DNA of 64,000 nt from positions 124,001 through 188,000 of the forward strand of contig NZ_CP039965.1 of NCBI RefSeq assembly GCF_005234135.1. The letters run 5' to 3'. Position 1 is the first letter of the stretch. Each line of letters opens with the position of its first letter. The position numbers and the translations under genes are program-made. The DNA is from Pseudorhodobacter turbinis. GTDB lineage: Bacteria; Pseudomonadota; Alphaproteobacteria; Rhodobacterales; Rhodobacteraceae. A model generated the notes under the pieces. That model saw only the letters and a program-made list of their open reading frames with translations, made no database searches and had not been told where the DNA came from. Shown here piece by piece: positions 8,820-17,775 of this stretch.

Positions 8820-9872
8820 ATGATCGGCATTTTGGGCTTCCTTGTTTTGTTTGTGGCGGGGCGTTTTAGGGCAGCGCGGTTGATGGCCGTGCTGGCGCTG
8901 TTCTGGTGGGGGATCTTGGTGCTTGCCCATGCGCCACTGTTGCCGCAGCCCAATGTGGCGGCAGATTTTCTTGGCGGCAGTTTTATCGCATGGCTGTTGG
9001 CGGGCATGATTGCCGGGCCGGTTCTGGCCTACCGCTATGGCTTGCAAGCGCTGCGCCGCAAAGCGGTGGCGCGGGATACGCCCGCCCCGCAATCCGGCGC
9101 GTTCCGTCCTGTGGAGCTGGAACGCTATGCCCGCCATATCATGCTGCGCGAGATTGGCGGGACGGGGCAGAAGCGGCTCAAAGAGGCGCGGGTTCTGGTG
9201 GTCGGGGCCGGCGGGCTGGGCAGTCCTGTGTTGCTTTATCTGGCGGGCTCGGGGGTTGGGCATATCGGGGTGATCGATGATGATGTGGTCGAAAATACTA
9301 ACCTGCAACGGCAGGTGATCCATACCGACGCCCGCATCGGCATGTCCAAGGTGCAATCCGCACTTGTGGCGATGCGCGCACTGAACCCTTTTGTGGATTT
9401 GCAGGCGTATCACCAGCGTTTGGGTGCGGATACGGATCTTTTGGCGGGCTATGACCTGATCCTTGACGGGACCGATAATTTCGACACGCGCTATCTGGTG
9501 AACCGTCTGTGTGTGGCGGCGGGCAGGCCCTTGATTGCGGCGGCCATAACCCAATGGGAGGGGCAGATCAGCCTTTATGATCCGGCCCATGGCGGGCCCT
9601 GTTTCGAATGCGTCTTTTCGACCCGCCCCGCCGAGGGCATGGTCCCAAGCTGTGCCGAGGCAGGTGTGGCCGCGCCCTTGCCCGGTGTGATGGGGTCGAT
9701 GATGGCGATGGAGGCGGTCAAGGCGCTGACGGGCGCGGGCGAGGGGCTGCGTGGCCGCCTGATGATCTATGACGGGCTTTACGCCGAGACGCGGGTGATC
9801 GGGACCAAAGCGCGCCCCGACTGCCCTGTTTGCGGCGCTGCATCCGCTGGACATCCCCAGCCCAACCGCTAA
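8820..9872 (+). CDS. MoeB/ThiF/HesA-family adenylyltransferase with N-terminal membrane segments
   Basis: An E1-like enzyme that in this family adenylates the C-terminal glycine of a small sulfur carrier (MoaD or ThiS) for molybdopterin or thiamin synthesis. The catalytic part starts near residue 98 (YARHIMLREIGG), has the nucleotide loop GAGGLGSP near 129-136, and keeps paired zinc cysteines, CFEC at 261-264 and CPVC near 336-339. No rhodanese domain follows. The first 70 residues are unusual: three hydrophobic stretches (about 2-14, 20-37 and 50-69) suggest the enzyme is tethered to the inner membrane. MoeB is the more likely role, but ThiF activity cannot be excluded. Confidence 0.85.
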   Translation: MIGILGFLVLFVAGRFRAARLMAVLALFWWGILVLAHAPLLPQPNVAADFLGGSFIAWLLAGMIAGPVLAYRYGLQALRRKAVARDTPAPQSGAFRPVELERYARHIMLREIGGTGQKRLKEARVLVVGAGGLGSPVLLYLAGSGVGHIGVIDDDVVENTNLQRQVIHTDARIGMSKVQSALVAMRALNPFVDLQAYHQRLGADTDLLAGYDLILDGTDNFDTRYLVNRLCVAAGRPLIAAAITQWEGQISLYDPAHGGPCFECVFSTRPAEGMVPSCAEAGVAAPLPGVMGSMMAMEAVKALTGAGEGLRGRLMIYDGLYAETRVIGTKARPDCPVCGAASAGHPQPNR

Positions 9873-9894
9873 TTCGAAACCGAACCTGTAACAA

Positions 9895-10631
9895 AAAGCC
9901 CGTTCTCGGAAACTGGCCGCGATCCTTGGCCTGCTGGCCGGTCTTGCCGCGCCTGCCTTTGCTGCCGGATCTGGCGTGCAAGGAAATTGCAGTGGTCACG
10001 GAAAAGGCCGATTTCTTGGATGTCTATATGCGCTTGGAAATGGTGATGCTGGTGCGCGGCGATGAGGCGAATCCGCGGATCAAGATGTTTGCGACCTTTG
10101 GCGCAGGGGGGCAGGCGCTGCGCCAAAGGCGATGTCGATCTGGCACTGACCGATAGCACCGGCGGCACGGGCTATGTCGTGGCAAGCGAGGGTAGGATGA
10201 AGATCGTGGGCGAGAAACTTGGCGCCGAGGATTTCGGTTTTATTTTCCTGAAAGGGTCCGATCTGGTGGGGCCAGTCAATGCCGCGATTGCCCAGATCCA
10301 GGCCGATGGCACGATGGATATGCTGAACAAGAAATGGTCCGTTGATTTCAGCTTTGGCGGCTATTTGTTTTGGGAAGTGGTGTCGGATGATCTTTATTCG
10401 GATATCTTGCGAACCCTGTCCAAGGGCATCTGGACGACCGTGTTGGTGATGGGTGTGGGCTTTAGCATGTCCGTGCTGAGGGTGACCGATATCCCCCAGC
10501 TTGGCAAAGTGACGACGGCGGGGAATTTTCGCTATTTCGAGACCTATAACGTCGTAGCGCTGGTCTATTTGACGATGACGCTTTTGCTACGGCAGTTGGA
10601 AAAGCGGATGCGTCTGGGGCAGGAGCGTTAA
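9895..10631 (+). pseudogene. Decayed polar amino-acid ABC transporter (binding protein plus permease remnants)
   Basis: No intact frame spans this stretch, but pieces of one transporter can be read in order. A signal-peptide-like segment (KLAAILGLLAGLAAPAFAAG) begins at about 9913; a shifted frame gives CKEIAVVTEKADF, resembling the mature start of a periplasmic binding protein. A third frame from about 10126 reads [14 protein letters not shown] through MLNKKWS, the C-terminal part of such a protein. Near 10420 [16 protein letters not shown] resembles a permease start and joins directly to a permease-like C-terminus ending [11 protein letters not shown]. The middle of both genes is missing. 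The remnant ends convergently against the DMT transporter gene. Confidence 0.75.
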
Positions 10632-11524
10632 TCCTCTAGCAGCAGATAGAGCGCAAGGATGGTCATCGCGATACCGGCTAGAATACCCAAAGGCGGTACT
10701 CCGCGCCCCAATGCGATTTCCCATAAGATCACCCATGTGGGCGTCAGATAGGTATAGGCCATCACCTTGGCCGAGGGCAGGCGCATCGCGGCGTATTGCA
10801 ACAAAACAAAGGTTATCGCGCTGGCGGCAACCGAGACATAGGCCAGCGTGATCCAGACAATGGCGGGCATCGCGCGCCAGTCCGTCGCCATGATCGCAGG
10901 CCAGGACCAGAGTGCCAGCAGCACGGTTCCCGCGACCATCATGCCAAAGCTGAACACGATGGCAGGCTCCCCCCGATTAAGCTTTCGGACCATCGGCGCA
11001 TAAAGTGCATGGGCCGCGCAGCCCCAGAAATAAATCACCTCTCCCTTGCCGATCTGCATATCCATCAACGCATGCCAATCGGCGCGAAAGATCACCCAAG
11101 CCGCGCCCGCTGCGCCAATGGCCAGTGCAAGCGCCATGCGCGCCGTGGTGATCTGGCGCAGCAGCAGCCAGCCAAAGCCTGCGGCCATAAGCGGGGTCAG
11201 GGTGAACACTGCCGATGCGGAAACGGGGGCGGCTGTTTTCAGCCCCTCGAACATCATCACAAAGTAAAGCGCCAGCAAGGCCCCCAGCACCAAATAGCGC
11301 CAAGGGGCCACAAAGGCGCTGCGCGAAATGCCGGTGGTGGCAAGGGCCGCCGCCCCGACAATCGCCCCCGCAACCGCAAAACGCAGCGTGGTCAGGGCGG
11401 CCGGATCGACAAAGGGTGCAGCCATGGCCCCAAGCGAGAACGACCCCGCGACCAACGCCGAAAACCCCAGCATCGCAAGATGGCCGCGCAGGGCCTCGGC
11501 CCTTGGGGTCCCTATTGTGGCCAT
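10628..11524 (-). CDS. EamA/DMT-family transporter (RhaT-like)
   Basis: A 298-residue inner-membrane protein with about ten hydrophobic helices in two repeats, typical of EamA drug/metabolite exporters; [19 protein letters not shown] and [18 protein letters not shown] are characteristic stretches. The frame extends further upstream, but the extra 86 residues are arginine/proline-rich read-through of the LysR gene; the ATG at 11524 ([14 protein letters not shown]) is the plausible start. It overlaps the end of the upstream LysR-type gene by 13 bases, so the two form one leftward operon and the regulator may respond to the exported compound (inference). The substrate is unknown. Confidence 0.88.
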   Translation of the reverse strand: MATIGTPRAEALRGHLAMLGFSALVAGSFSLGAMAAPFVDPAALTTLRFAVAGAIVGAAALATTGISRSAFVAPWRYLVLGALLALYFVMMFEGLKTAAPVSASAVFTLTPLMAAGFGWLLLRQITTARMALALAIGAAGAAWVIFRADWHALMDMQIGKGEVIYFWGCAAHALYAPMVRKLNRGEPAIVFSFGMMVAGTVLLALWSWPAIMATDWRAMPAIVWITLAYVSVAASAITFVLLQYAAMRLPSAKVMAYTYLTPTWVILWEIALGRGVPPLGILAGIAMTILALYLLLED

Positions 11525-12390
11525 CCGAGGGCTGCCTCTTTCAGGTGGGATAGGAACCGCTGTATCTTCAAGCTGCGGTGAAGATCGATATGGGTGACCA
11601 GCCACAGGCGCACCGTCCATTCTGGGCGGGGGGGCATGACCTCTATCAGATCGGGTTGGCTGCTGGCAGCAACCCGTGAAACAAAGCCGATCCCTGCACC
11701 GGCACCGATTGCCTGATACATCGCCGCGGGATCCGAGGCGCGAAACCGCAGCGCGGGGGCGGGCGTCACCCGCTGCAGCCATTGGGAATAGGGCGCGCGG
11801 CTGCTGGTCTCATCGCTGACAACAAAGTGGTGGCGGTCCAGATCGGCATCGCTTTCGGGTAGGCCCTTGGCGGCCGCATATCCGGCCGAGGCATAAAGCC
11901 CGTGGCGCAGGTCAATAAAGGGTTGCACGACGTAATCGGGCTGTGATGGCGCGGTTCCGGCCCGCACGGCAACATGGGCCTCGCCGTAATCAAGCCTGAA
12001 CAGGCGTTGGCCGGTCAAAAACCGCAGGGTCACATCGGGATAAAGGTCTTGGAAATCCACCATGCTTTGCACCATCTGCACCGAGATATCCGCGAGAGAG
12101 GTGATCGCGAGATCGCCGCTGACGGTTTCCCCCTTGCCGCGAATGCGGTTGGCAAGCTGGGCGAACTGATCCTCGGTGGTTTGGGCCACGGTCAGCAAGT
12201 CACGCCCAGCCTCGGTGGTGGCATAGCCGCGGGCATGGCGGTGAAACAGCTTTTCGCCCAACTGCTTTTCCAGCGCGTCGATATGGCGGATGACGGTGGC
12301 ATGATGCACGCCCAAAACCTCTGCCGCGCCAGAGACGGTGCCGACGCGCGCGACGTGATAGGCGGTTCTAATCTCGTCCCAATTGTTCAA
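11512..12390 (-). CDS. LysR-family transcriptional regulator
   Basis: A 292-residue regulator: an N-terminal winged helix-turn-helix at about residues 5-60 (TVSGAAEVLGVHHATVIRHI) followed by an effector-binding domain of periplasmic-binding-protein type from about residue 90. The open frame extends upstream, but homology-like sequence begins with NNWDEIRTAYHVA; the best start is therefore the TTG at 12390. A farther ATG would add an unconvincing arginine-rich leader. It is divergent from ffh and overlaps the DMT exporter gene. The effector is unknown. Confidence 0.87.
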   Translation of the reverse strand: MNNWDEIRTAYHVARVGTVSGAAEVLGVHHATVIRHIDALEKQLGEKLFHRHARGYATTEAGRDLLTVAQTTEDQFAQLANRIRGKGETVSGDLAITSLADISVQMVQSMVDFQDLYPDVTLRFLTGQRLFRLDYGEAHVAVRAGTAPSQPDYVVQPFIDLRHGLYASAGYAAAKGLPESDADLDRHHFVVSDETSSRAPYSQWLQRVTPAPALRFRASDPAAMYQAIGAGAGIGFVSRVAASSQPDLIEVMPPRPEWTVRLWLVTHIDLHRSLKIQRFLSHLKEAALGWPQ

Positions 12391-12471
12391 ATCGAAGGCC
12401 TTTGTTGTGCATGCGGTTTGGCGCAGACTAACGCGCCTTTGCGGGCAGGACAAAGCCAAAACGTGAAACGC

Positions 12472-12500
12472 TTGACTCTGGGGGCGGGCGCGCATATCAG
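12472..12500 (+). promoter_or_regulatory. Sigma-70 type promoter for ffh operon
   Basis: TTGACT at 12472-12477, a 17-base spacer, and TATCAG at 12495-12500. The predicted transcript would start near 12507, giving a leader of about 150 bases before the ffh start. Spacing is ideal and this is the only good promoter between the divergent LysR gene and ffh. Confidence 0.65.
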
Positions 12501-12657
12501 CATGGCAATCCCCGGAGGTGTATAGCTTCCGGTCCCTTGGCTTTTGCCGGGATCGCCATCCGTCAGCGCGTTGCGCCCACGGGTGCCGCCTTGCATTGGC
12601 TTTTTCGCCGCCGGTCTGTATATCGGCCTTTTGCAACAGCCTGACGGAGGGCAGCCC

Positions 12658-14157
12658 ATGTTCGAGAACCTATCAGAACGCCTCGGCAGTGTCTTTGACC
12701 GGCTGACCAAGCAGGGCGCCCTGACGGATGATGATGTCGCGACCGCCCTGCGCGAAGTGCGTGTGGCCTTTCTGGAGGCTGACGTTTCGCTGGCCGTTGC
12801 GCGTGACTTTGTGGCCAAGGTGCAGGCAAAGGCATCGGGCCAGCAGGTCACCAAATCGGTGACGCCGGGCCAGCAGGTTGTGAAAATCGTCCACGACGAG
12901 CTGATCAAGGTTCTGGCGGGCGAAGGCGAAGCGGATGCGCTGAAAATCGACAACCCGCCTGCGACGATCCTGATGGTGGGTTTGCAAGGCTCGGGTAAGA
13001 CGACGACGACCGCGAAACTGGCAAAACGCTTGAAAGAGCGGATGGGCAAGCGGGTGCTGATTGCCTCGCTCGATACCAACCGTCCCGCCGCGATGGAGCA
13101 GTTGGCGATTTTGGCCACGCAAGTCGGCGTTGACAGCTTGCCGATCGTCAAGGGCCAGACGGCCGTGCAGATCGCCAAGCGGGCCAAGACGCAAGCGGCG
13201 ATGGGCGGCTATGATGTGGTGTTCCTCGATACCGCGGGCCGTTTGCACATCGACCAAGTGTTGATGGACGAAATTCAAGCCGTTCGCGATATTGCCGAAC
13301 CGCGTGAGACCTTGCTGGTTGTCGATGGTTTGACGGGCCAAGACGCTGTGAATGTGGCCACCGAATTTGACGGCAAGGTTGGTATTTCCGGCGTTGTCCT
13401 GACACGGATGGATGGTGACGGGCGCGGTGGTGCGGCGCTTTCGATGCGGGCCGTGACCGGCAAGCCGATCCGTTTTGTCGGTCTTGGCGAAAAGATGGAC
13501 GCGCTGGAAACCTTTGAGGCAGAGCGCGTCGCGGGCCGAATTCTTGGCATGGGCGACATCGTTGCCCTCGTCGAAAAGGCGCAAGAAACCTTTGAGGCCG
13601 AAGCCGCCGAGCGTATGGCCAAGCGTTTTGCCAAGGGTCTGTTCAACATGAACGACCTGCGCAGCCAGTTGGAGCAGATGCTCAAGATGGGCGGTATGCA
13701 GGGGCTGATGGGCATGATGCCGGGCATGGGCAAAATGGCCAAGCAGGCCGAGTCTGCGGGCTTTGACGATACCATGCTGCGCCGCCAGATCGCGCTGATC
13801 AGCTCGATGACCAAGAAAGAACGCGCCAACCCCGCCCTGCTGGCCGCCAGCCGCAAGAAACGTATCGCGAAGGGTGCGGGGCTTGAGGTGCAGGAATTGA
13901 ACCGTTTGCTGAAACAGCACAAGCAAATGGCCGATATGATGAAGAAAATGGGCAAGGGTGGCGGCATGAAGCAGGCCATCAAGCAGATGATCGGCGGCAA
14001 GGGCTTGCCGGATCCGTCGAAGATGACGCCCGAGCAGATGGAAGAGGCCGCGCGCGGAATGCAGCAAGGGCTGGGCGGCGGCCGTGGCGGAATGCCGGGC
14101 ATGGGCGGCGGTATGTCACTGCCGCCGGGCCTTTCCGGCATGATGAAAAAGAAATGA
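12658..14157 (+). CDS. ffh: Signal recognition particle protein Ffh (SRP54)
   Basis: Ffh binds 4.5S RNA and signal sequences of nascent membrane proteins and docks with FtsY. The 499-residue protein has the helical N domain, the GTPase G domain with P-loop GLQGSGKTTT starting near residue 108 and DTAGR near 197, and a methionine-rich M domain from about residue 320 (MGMMPGMGKM and a glycine/methionine-rich tail). The frame is open upstream, but the ATG at 12658 preceded by GGAGG at 12646-12650 starts with the standard MFENLSERLG. It heads a cluster of translation genes; the chorismate mutase start overlaps its stop (ATGA). No ffs RNA gene was recognised nearby. Confidence 0.97.
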   Translation: MFENLSERLGSVFDRLTKQGALTDDDVATALREVRVAFLEADVSLAVARDFVAKVQAKASGQQVTKSVTPGQQVVKIVHDELIKVLAGEGEADALKIDNPPATILMVGLQGSGKTTTTAKLAKRLKERMGKRVLIASLDTNRPAAMEQLAILATQVGVDSLPIVKGQTAVQIAKRAKTQAAMGGYDVVFLDTAGRLHIDQVLMDEIQAVRDIAEPRETLLVVDGLTGQDAVNVATEFDGKVGISGVVLTRMDGDGRGGAALSMRAVTGKPIRFVGLGEKMDALETFEAERVAGRILGMGDIVALVEKAQETFEAEAAERMAKRFAKGLFNMNDLRSQLEQMLKMGGMQGLMGMMPGMGKMAKQAESAGFDDTMLRRQIALISSMTKKERANPALLAASRKKRIAKGAGLEVQELNRLLKQHKQMADMMKKMGKGGGMKQAIKQMIGGKGLPDPSKMTPEQMEEAARGMQQGLGGGRGGMPGMGGGMSLPPGLSGMMKKK

Positions 14158-14465
14158 GCGGGGCGGGTATGACAACAGATGCGACCCGCGCAGAGGCGCT
14201 GCTGAAAGAGCACCGCGACAGCATTGACCGGCTGGATGCGATCTTGCTGTACACGCTGGCCGAGCGATTCAAACAGACGCAAGCCGTGGGCAAGCTGAAG
14301 GCGGAACATGACCTGCCGCCCTCGGATCCCAGCCGCGAAGCGCGCCAGATCGACCGGTTGGAGCGGCTTTCAAAAGAGGCCGATCTCGACCCCGAATTTG
14401 CCAAAAAATTCCTGACCTTCATTATATCGGAAGTTATCAGGCATCACGAAAACCTACAGAAATAA
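14154..14465 (+). CDS. Monofunctional chorismate mutase (AroQ class)
   Basis: A 103-residue all-helical AroQ-type mutase converting chorismate to prephenate at the branch to phenylalanine and tyrosine. Typical features are the opening helix with HRDSIDRLDAILLYTLAERF, the following QAVGKLKAEHDLPPSDPSRE, and a C-terminal helix with FLTFIISEVIRHHENLQK. It has no fused dehydratase or dehydrogenase and no signal peptide. Its ATG overlaps the ffh stop, although a second ATG (MTTDATR) five codons later is possible. Location between ffh and rpsP couples an aromatic amino acid enzyme to translation genes. Confidence 0.9.
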   Translation: MSGAGMTTDATRAEALLKEHRDSIDRLDAILLYTLAERFKQTQAVGKLKAEHDLPPSDPSREARQIDRLERLSKEADLDPEFAKKFLTFIISEVIRHHENLQK

Positions 14466-14518
14466 CCAAAGATATCCGGGCCTTTTCCGGAATGATAAAA
14501 ACCTAAGGAGACGACAAA

Positions 14519-14887
14519 ATGTCCATGAAAATCCGTTTGGCCCGTGGTGGTTCCAAGAAGCGCCCGCATTATGCAATCGTCGCAACCGACAGCCGTATGC
14601 CACGCGATGGCCGCTTCCTTGAAAAGCTGGGCACTTACAACCCGCTTTTGGCCAAAGACAGCGAAGAGCGCGTGAAAATGAACATGGAGCGCGTGCAGTA
14701 CTGGTTGGGCCAAGGCGCACAGCCTACCGACCGCGTTGCACGTTTTCTGGAAGCTGCTGGCCTTCGTGAAAAGAAAGTCCGCAACAACCCTAAATCGGCT
14801 GTTCCCGGCAAGCGTATGACCGAATTGACTGCTAAGAAAGCAGCACGTGACGCGGCTCCGGCAGAAGCTGCTGCTGACGCGGAATAA
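14519..14887 (+). CDS. rpsP: 30S ribosomal protein S16
   Basis: S16 is a primary 16S rRNA-binding protein of the small subunit. The core [19 protein letters not shown] to about residue 85 is strongly conserved; an alanine/lysine-rich tail extends the protein to 122 residues, longer than the roughly 80 residues of enteric S16 but common in alphaproteobacteria. AAGGAG lies just upstream of the ATG. In many bacteria rpsP is followed directly by rimM; here bluB lies between them. Confidence 0.97.
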   Translation: MSMKIRLARGGSKKRPHYAIVATDSRMPRDGRFLEKLGTYNPLLAKDSEERVKMNMERVQYWLGQGAQPTDRVARFLEAAGLREKKVRNNPKSAVPGKRMTELTAKKAARDAAPAEAAADAE

Positions 14888-14902
14888 GCGGCGGCCTGCC
14901 TC

Positions 14903-15535
14903 GTGCAAGGTCAATATGACAAGGCCTTTCAGGCCGAGTTACGCGATTTGATGCGGTGGCGGCGCGATGTGCGCCGCTTTCGTACAGATCCGGTTGAGGC
15001 AGCGGTTTTGGACCGCTGCCTTTCTGCCTTCTCACTGGCGCCCTCGGTCGGCTTGTCCGAACCATGGCGCGTGATCGCGGTTGAAAGCGATGCAGCCCGT
15101 GCCGCAGCATTGGCCAATTTCGAGGTTGCAAACGCCGAGGCATTGGCGGGTTATAGTACTGAGAAGGCCAAGCTTTATGCAGGCTTGAAGCTGTCGGGTA
15201 TGCGAGAGGCCCCTGTGCATCTGGCGGTGTTCAGCGATGACGGCACGGCCAAGGGGGCAGGGCTTGGGGCAAAGACGATGCCCGAAACCCGTGCCTATTC
15301 GGTGGTCGGGGCGATCACCCTGTTCTGGCTTGCGGCACGCGCCGAGGGCCTGGGCATCGGTTGGGTCTCTATTCTGGACCCTGTGCAACTGGCGCAGGAT
15401 CTGGATGTTCCAGACGATTGGCGCTTGATCGGATATCTCTGTGTCGGCTGGCCCGAGGCTGAGGCACAAACACCGGAATTGGAACGCGCGGGCTGGGAAC
15501 AGCGCAGCCCCGCCTTGTTTTTGGAGCGGCGATAA
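14903..15535 (+). CDS. bluB: 5,6-dimethylbenzimidazole synthase
   Basis: BluB is an FMN-dependent, oxygen-using nitroreductase-fold enzyme that cannibalises reduced FMN to make dimethylbenzimidazole, the lower ligand of vitamin B12. The 210-residue protein shows the N-terminal [14 protein letters not shown], then [11 protein letters not shown] and [16 protein letters not shown], all typical of BluB rather than generic nitroreductases. The start is GTG at 14903, 15 bases after rpsP; rimM starts two bases after its stop. Its product would feed the nucleotide loop pathway that includes the CobU/CobP and CobC-like genes at 4.1-5.2 kb. Confidence 0.93.
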   Translation: MQGQYDKAFQAELRDLMRWRRDVRRFRTDPVEAAVLDRCLSAFSLAPSVGLSEPWRVIAVESDAARAAALANFEVANAEALAGYSTEKAKLYAGLKLSGMREAPVHLAVFSDDGTAKGAGLGAKTMPETRAYSVVGAITLFWLAARAEGLGIGWVSILDPVQLAQDLDVPDDWRLIGYLCVGWPEAEAQTPELERAGWEQRSPALFLERR

Positions 15536-15537
15536 TC

Positions 15538-16050
15538 ATGAAACCTGATCCCTCAAATCAGATATGTGTGGGCGCGATTTCCGGCTCTTACGGGGTGCGC
15601 GGCGAGGTGCGGCTGAAAAGCTTTTGCGCGGAGCCGACGGCAATTGCCGATTACGGCCTGCTTTATACCGAAGACGGTGCGCAAAGCTATAAAATCACGC
15701 TGACGCGTCCGGTGGCAGGCGGTCTTGGCGCGCGGATTTCGGGCGTGAACACCAAAGAGGAGGCGGACGCGCTGAAGGGCATCAGCCTTTTTGTCAGCCG
15801 TGACAATTTGCCGAGCCTGCCGGATGATGAATTTTATCACACCGACCTGATTGGCTTGGAAGTGCGCGATACCGGCGGGGTCTTGCTGGGCAAGGTGACT
15901 TCGGTTCACAATCACGGCGCGGGGGACTTGCTGGAAATCGGTGGTGCTGGCCATGCGTCGCGGCTGTTGCCCTTTACCATGGCGACGGTGCCGACGGTCG
16001 ATATGGCCACGCGCCGCATTGTTGTGGACCCGCCCGAGGGGCTGGATTGA
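15538..16050 (+). CDS. rimM: Ribosome maturation factor RimM
   Basis: RimM binds S19 and assists maturation of the 30S head. The 170-residue protein has the N-terminal barrel beginning [19 protein letters not shown] and the C-terminal PRC-barrel with [15 protein letters not shown] and a hydrophobic/acidic end including LLPFT. Length is normal. It follows bluB by two bases and its stop shares TGATG with the trmD start, so translation of the two is likely coupled. Confidence 0.95.
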   Translation: MKPDPSNQICVGAISGSYGVRGEVRLKSFCAEPTAIADYGLLYTEDGAQSYKITLTRPVAGGLGARISGVNTKEEADALKGISLFVSRDNLPSLPDDEFYHTDLIGLEVRDTGGVLLGKVTSVHNHGAGDLLEIGGAGHASRLLPFTMATVPTVDMATRRIVVDPPEGLD

Positions 16051-16895
16051 TGCCGGATGACAGTTCCAAGTCCGGGCGCATGAAATCCCACGGCCGGATT
16101 TCCGTCGGGGCCAACCTGAAGCCGCGCGACCTGATGGCCGATGTGCAGCTTGCGGGCGCATGGCGGGCCAAGGTCGTGACGCTGTTCCCAGAGGCGTTTC
16201 CCGGTGTCTTGGGCCTGTCGCTGACGGGCAAGGCTTTGGATATGGGGCTTTGGGCCTTGGAGACTATCGATTTGCGCCCCTTTGGCATGGGCCGGCACAT
16301 GAATGTCGATGATACCCCTGCAGGCGGCGGCGCGGGCATGGTCTTACGAGCCGATGTTGTGGGTGCTGCCTTGGACCAAGCGGCCGAGGGCACCCCGCAA
16401 GACCGCGCCGAATGGCCAGTGATCTATCTTTCGCCGCGTGGCAAACCCTTTGATCAGGCGATGGCGCAGCGCTTTTCGACGGCCAAGGGCATGACCTTGC
16501 TTTGTGGCCGGTTTGAGGGTGTAGACGAACGGATTTTACACCATTATGATGTAGAAGAGGTGTCATTGGGCGATTTTGTCTTGACGGGAGGCGAGATTGC
16601 CGCGACAGCCTTGCTAGATGCGACCGTGCGGCTTATACCGCGCGTGCTTGGGAATCAAACGTCCACCGAAGAGGAGAGCTTTTCGGACGGATTGTTGGAG
16701 TTCCCGCAGTTTACGAAACCCGCCGTTTGGAATGGGCTCGCGATACCGGAAGTACTTCAGTCCGGACATCACGGGAAAATTGCTGACTGGCGGCGGGCAA
16801 TGGCCGAAAGGCTGACAAAGGAACGCAGGCCTGATCTCTGGCGGGCTTATTGTGCAAGACACAATAGGGACCCGGTTGAAGACCAAGAGCAATAG
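16050..16895 (+). CDS. trmD: tRNA (guanine-N1-)-methyltransferase TrmD
   Basis: TrmD methylates G37 of tRNAs reading C-starting codons, preventing +1 frameshifts. The SPOUT domain starts at [15 protein letters not shown], about 38 residues after the chosen ATG, and contains [34 protein letters not shown] and the knot motif [11 protein letters not shown]. The polar N-terminal extension is not part of the enteric enzyme and has no evident function. A TTG three bases upstream is also open, but the ATG in the TGATG overlap with rimM is preferred. Product length 281. Confidence 0.95.
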   Translation: MPDDSSKSGRMKSHGRISVGANLKPRDLMADVQLAGAWRAKVVTLFPEAFPGVLGLSLTGKALDMGLWALETIDLRPFGMGRHMNVDDTPAGGGAGMVLRADVVGAALDQAAEGTPQDRAEWPVIYLSPRGKPFDQAMAQRFSTAKGMTLLCGRFEGVDERILHHYDVEEVSLGDFVLTGGEIAATALLDATVRLIPRVLGNQTSTEEESFSDGLLEFPQFTKPAVWNGLAIPEVLQSGHHGKIADWRRAMAERLTKERRPDLWRAYCARHNRDPVEDQEQ

Positions 16896-16944
16896 GGCAG
16901 CACCACCATCACGGGCAAACCGTGAGCATATGAAAGGAACAGGT

Positions 16945-17331
16945 ATGAACCTGCTCGCAATTATCGAGGCGGAACAAATCGCCGCCCTCGGCAAGACCAT
17001 CCCGGACTTCAAGGCCGGCGACACCATTCGTGTCGGCTATAAAGTGACCGAGGGCACGCGTTCGCGCGTTCAGAATTATGAGGGCGTTTGCATTTCACGT
17101 CGCGGGGGCTCCACTTTGGCTGCATCCTTCACCGTGCGCAAAATCTCTTTCGGTGAAGGCGTGGAACGTGTGTTCCCGCTGTATTCCACCAACATCGACA
17201 GCATCGAAGTTGTGCGTCGTGGCCGTGTTCGCCGCGCCAAGCTTTACTATCTTCGTGATCGTCGCGGCAAATCGGCACGGATCGTGGAAGACACCAATTA
17301 CAAAGCGCCTAAAGCAAAAGGAGCGAAATAA
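16945..17331 (+). CDS. rplS: 50S ribosomal protein L19
   Basis: L19 sits at the 30S-50S interface. The frame opens upstream, but the standard start [17 protein letters not shown] at 16945 is preceded by GAAAGGAACA, giving a 128-residue product. Conserved sequence includes [23 protein letters not shown]-like [10 protein letters not shown], and the C-terminal [19 protein letters not shown]. Its TAA overlaps the ATG of rpmE (TAATG). Confidence 0.97.
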   Translation: MNLLAIIEAEQIAALGKTIPDFKAGDTIRVGYKVTEGTRSRVQNYEGVCISRRGGSTLAASFTVRKISFGEGVERVFPLYSTNIDSIEVVRRGRVRRAKLYYLRDRRGKSARIVEDTNYKAPKAKGAK

Positions 17332-17552
17332 TGAGAGATGGCATCCACCCCGATTACCACATGATCGAAGTCAAAATGACGGACGGCTCTGTGTTTCAGA
17401 CCCGCACCACTTGGGGCAAAGAAGGCGAGCAGATGGCGTTGGATATCGACCCGCTTGCACACCCAGCATGGACGGGCGGCAACTCCCGCCTGATGGATAC
17501 TGGCGGCCGTGTGTCGAAGTTCAAAAACAAATACGCAGGTCTTGGCTTCTGA
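17331..17552 (+). CDS. rpmE: 50S ribosomal protein L31 (zinc-free type)
   Basis: A 73-residue L31 starting [20 protein letters not shown]. It contains no cysteine at all, so it is the C-minus form that does not hold the zinc ion carried by enteric RpmE. In bacteria with both forms the C-minus paralog is often induced by zinc limitation, but here it sits at the end of a constitutive ribosomal cluster, so it is probably the housekeeping copy (inference). Translationally coupled to rplS by a one-base overlap. Confidence 0.94.
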   Translation: MRDGIHPDYHMIEVKMTDGSVFQTRTTWGKEGEQMALDIDPLAHPAWTGGNSRLMDTGGRVSKFKNKYAGLGF

Positions 17553-17577
17553 GCCAACCCTATTGTGGTTTGATATT

Positions 17578-17608
17578 ACGCCGTCCCTTCCGGGGGCGGC
17601 GTTTTTTA
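17578..17608 (+). terminator. Rho-independent terminator after rpmE
   Basis: A ten-pair stem (ACGCCGTCCC against GGGGGCGGCGT, one G-T pair, TTCC loop) is followed by six T. It closes the ffh-to-rpmE cluster. Confidence 0.88.
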
Positions 17609-17775
17609 TTTCCCAAGACCTGATTTTCGCTATGCGTGTGCGCCTTCAGACGCGGCCCGATTGGCAACAACACGGGAAAGAGGGCGGAAATTAACCAAAA
17701 GAGGGCTTCCCCTTTGCGCGTCACATTGTCATTACAAAGGGGACACAGGGCCACTTTGGGCAAGGCAGGATCAGC

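Noticed and set aside
8466..9854. 462-codon minus-strand frame opposite dut and the MoeB-like gene
   Set aside because: It spans two convincing plus-strand genes and is rich in His, Arg and Gln with no recognisable motif.
10062..10631. 189-codon frame as an intact gene
   Set aside because: It joins a binding-protein C-terminus to the two ends of a permease with a nonsense N-terminus; better described as part of a pseudogene.
12391..12657. 4.5S (SRP) RNA gene upstream of ffh
   Set aside because: The conserved SRP RNA tip motif (GGAAGGAAGCAGCC-like) is not present on either strand.
12673..14067. 464-codon minus-strand frame inside ffh
   Set aside because: Shadow of a strongly conserved gene; histidine/leucine-rich composition is what antisense reading of GC-rich coding sequence produces.
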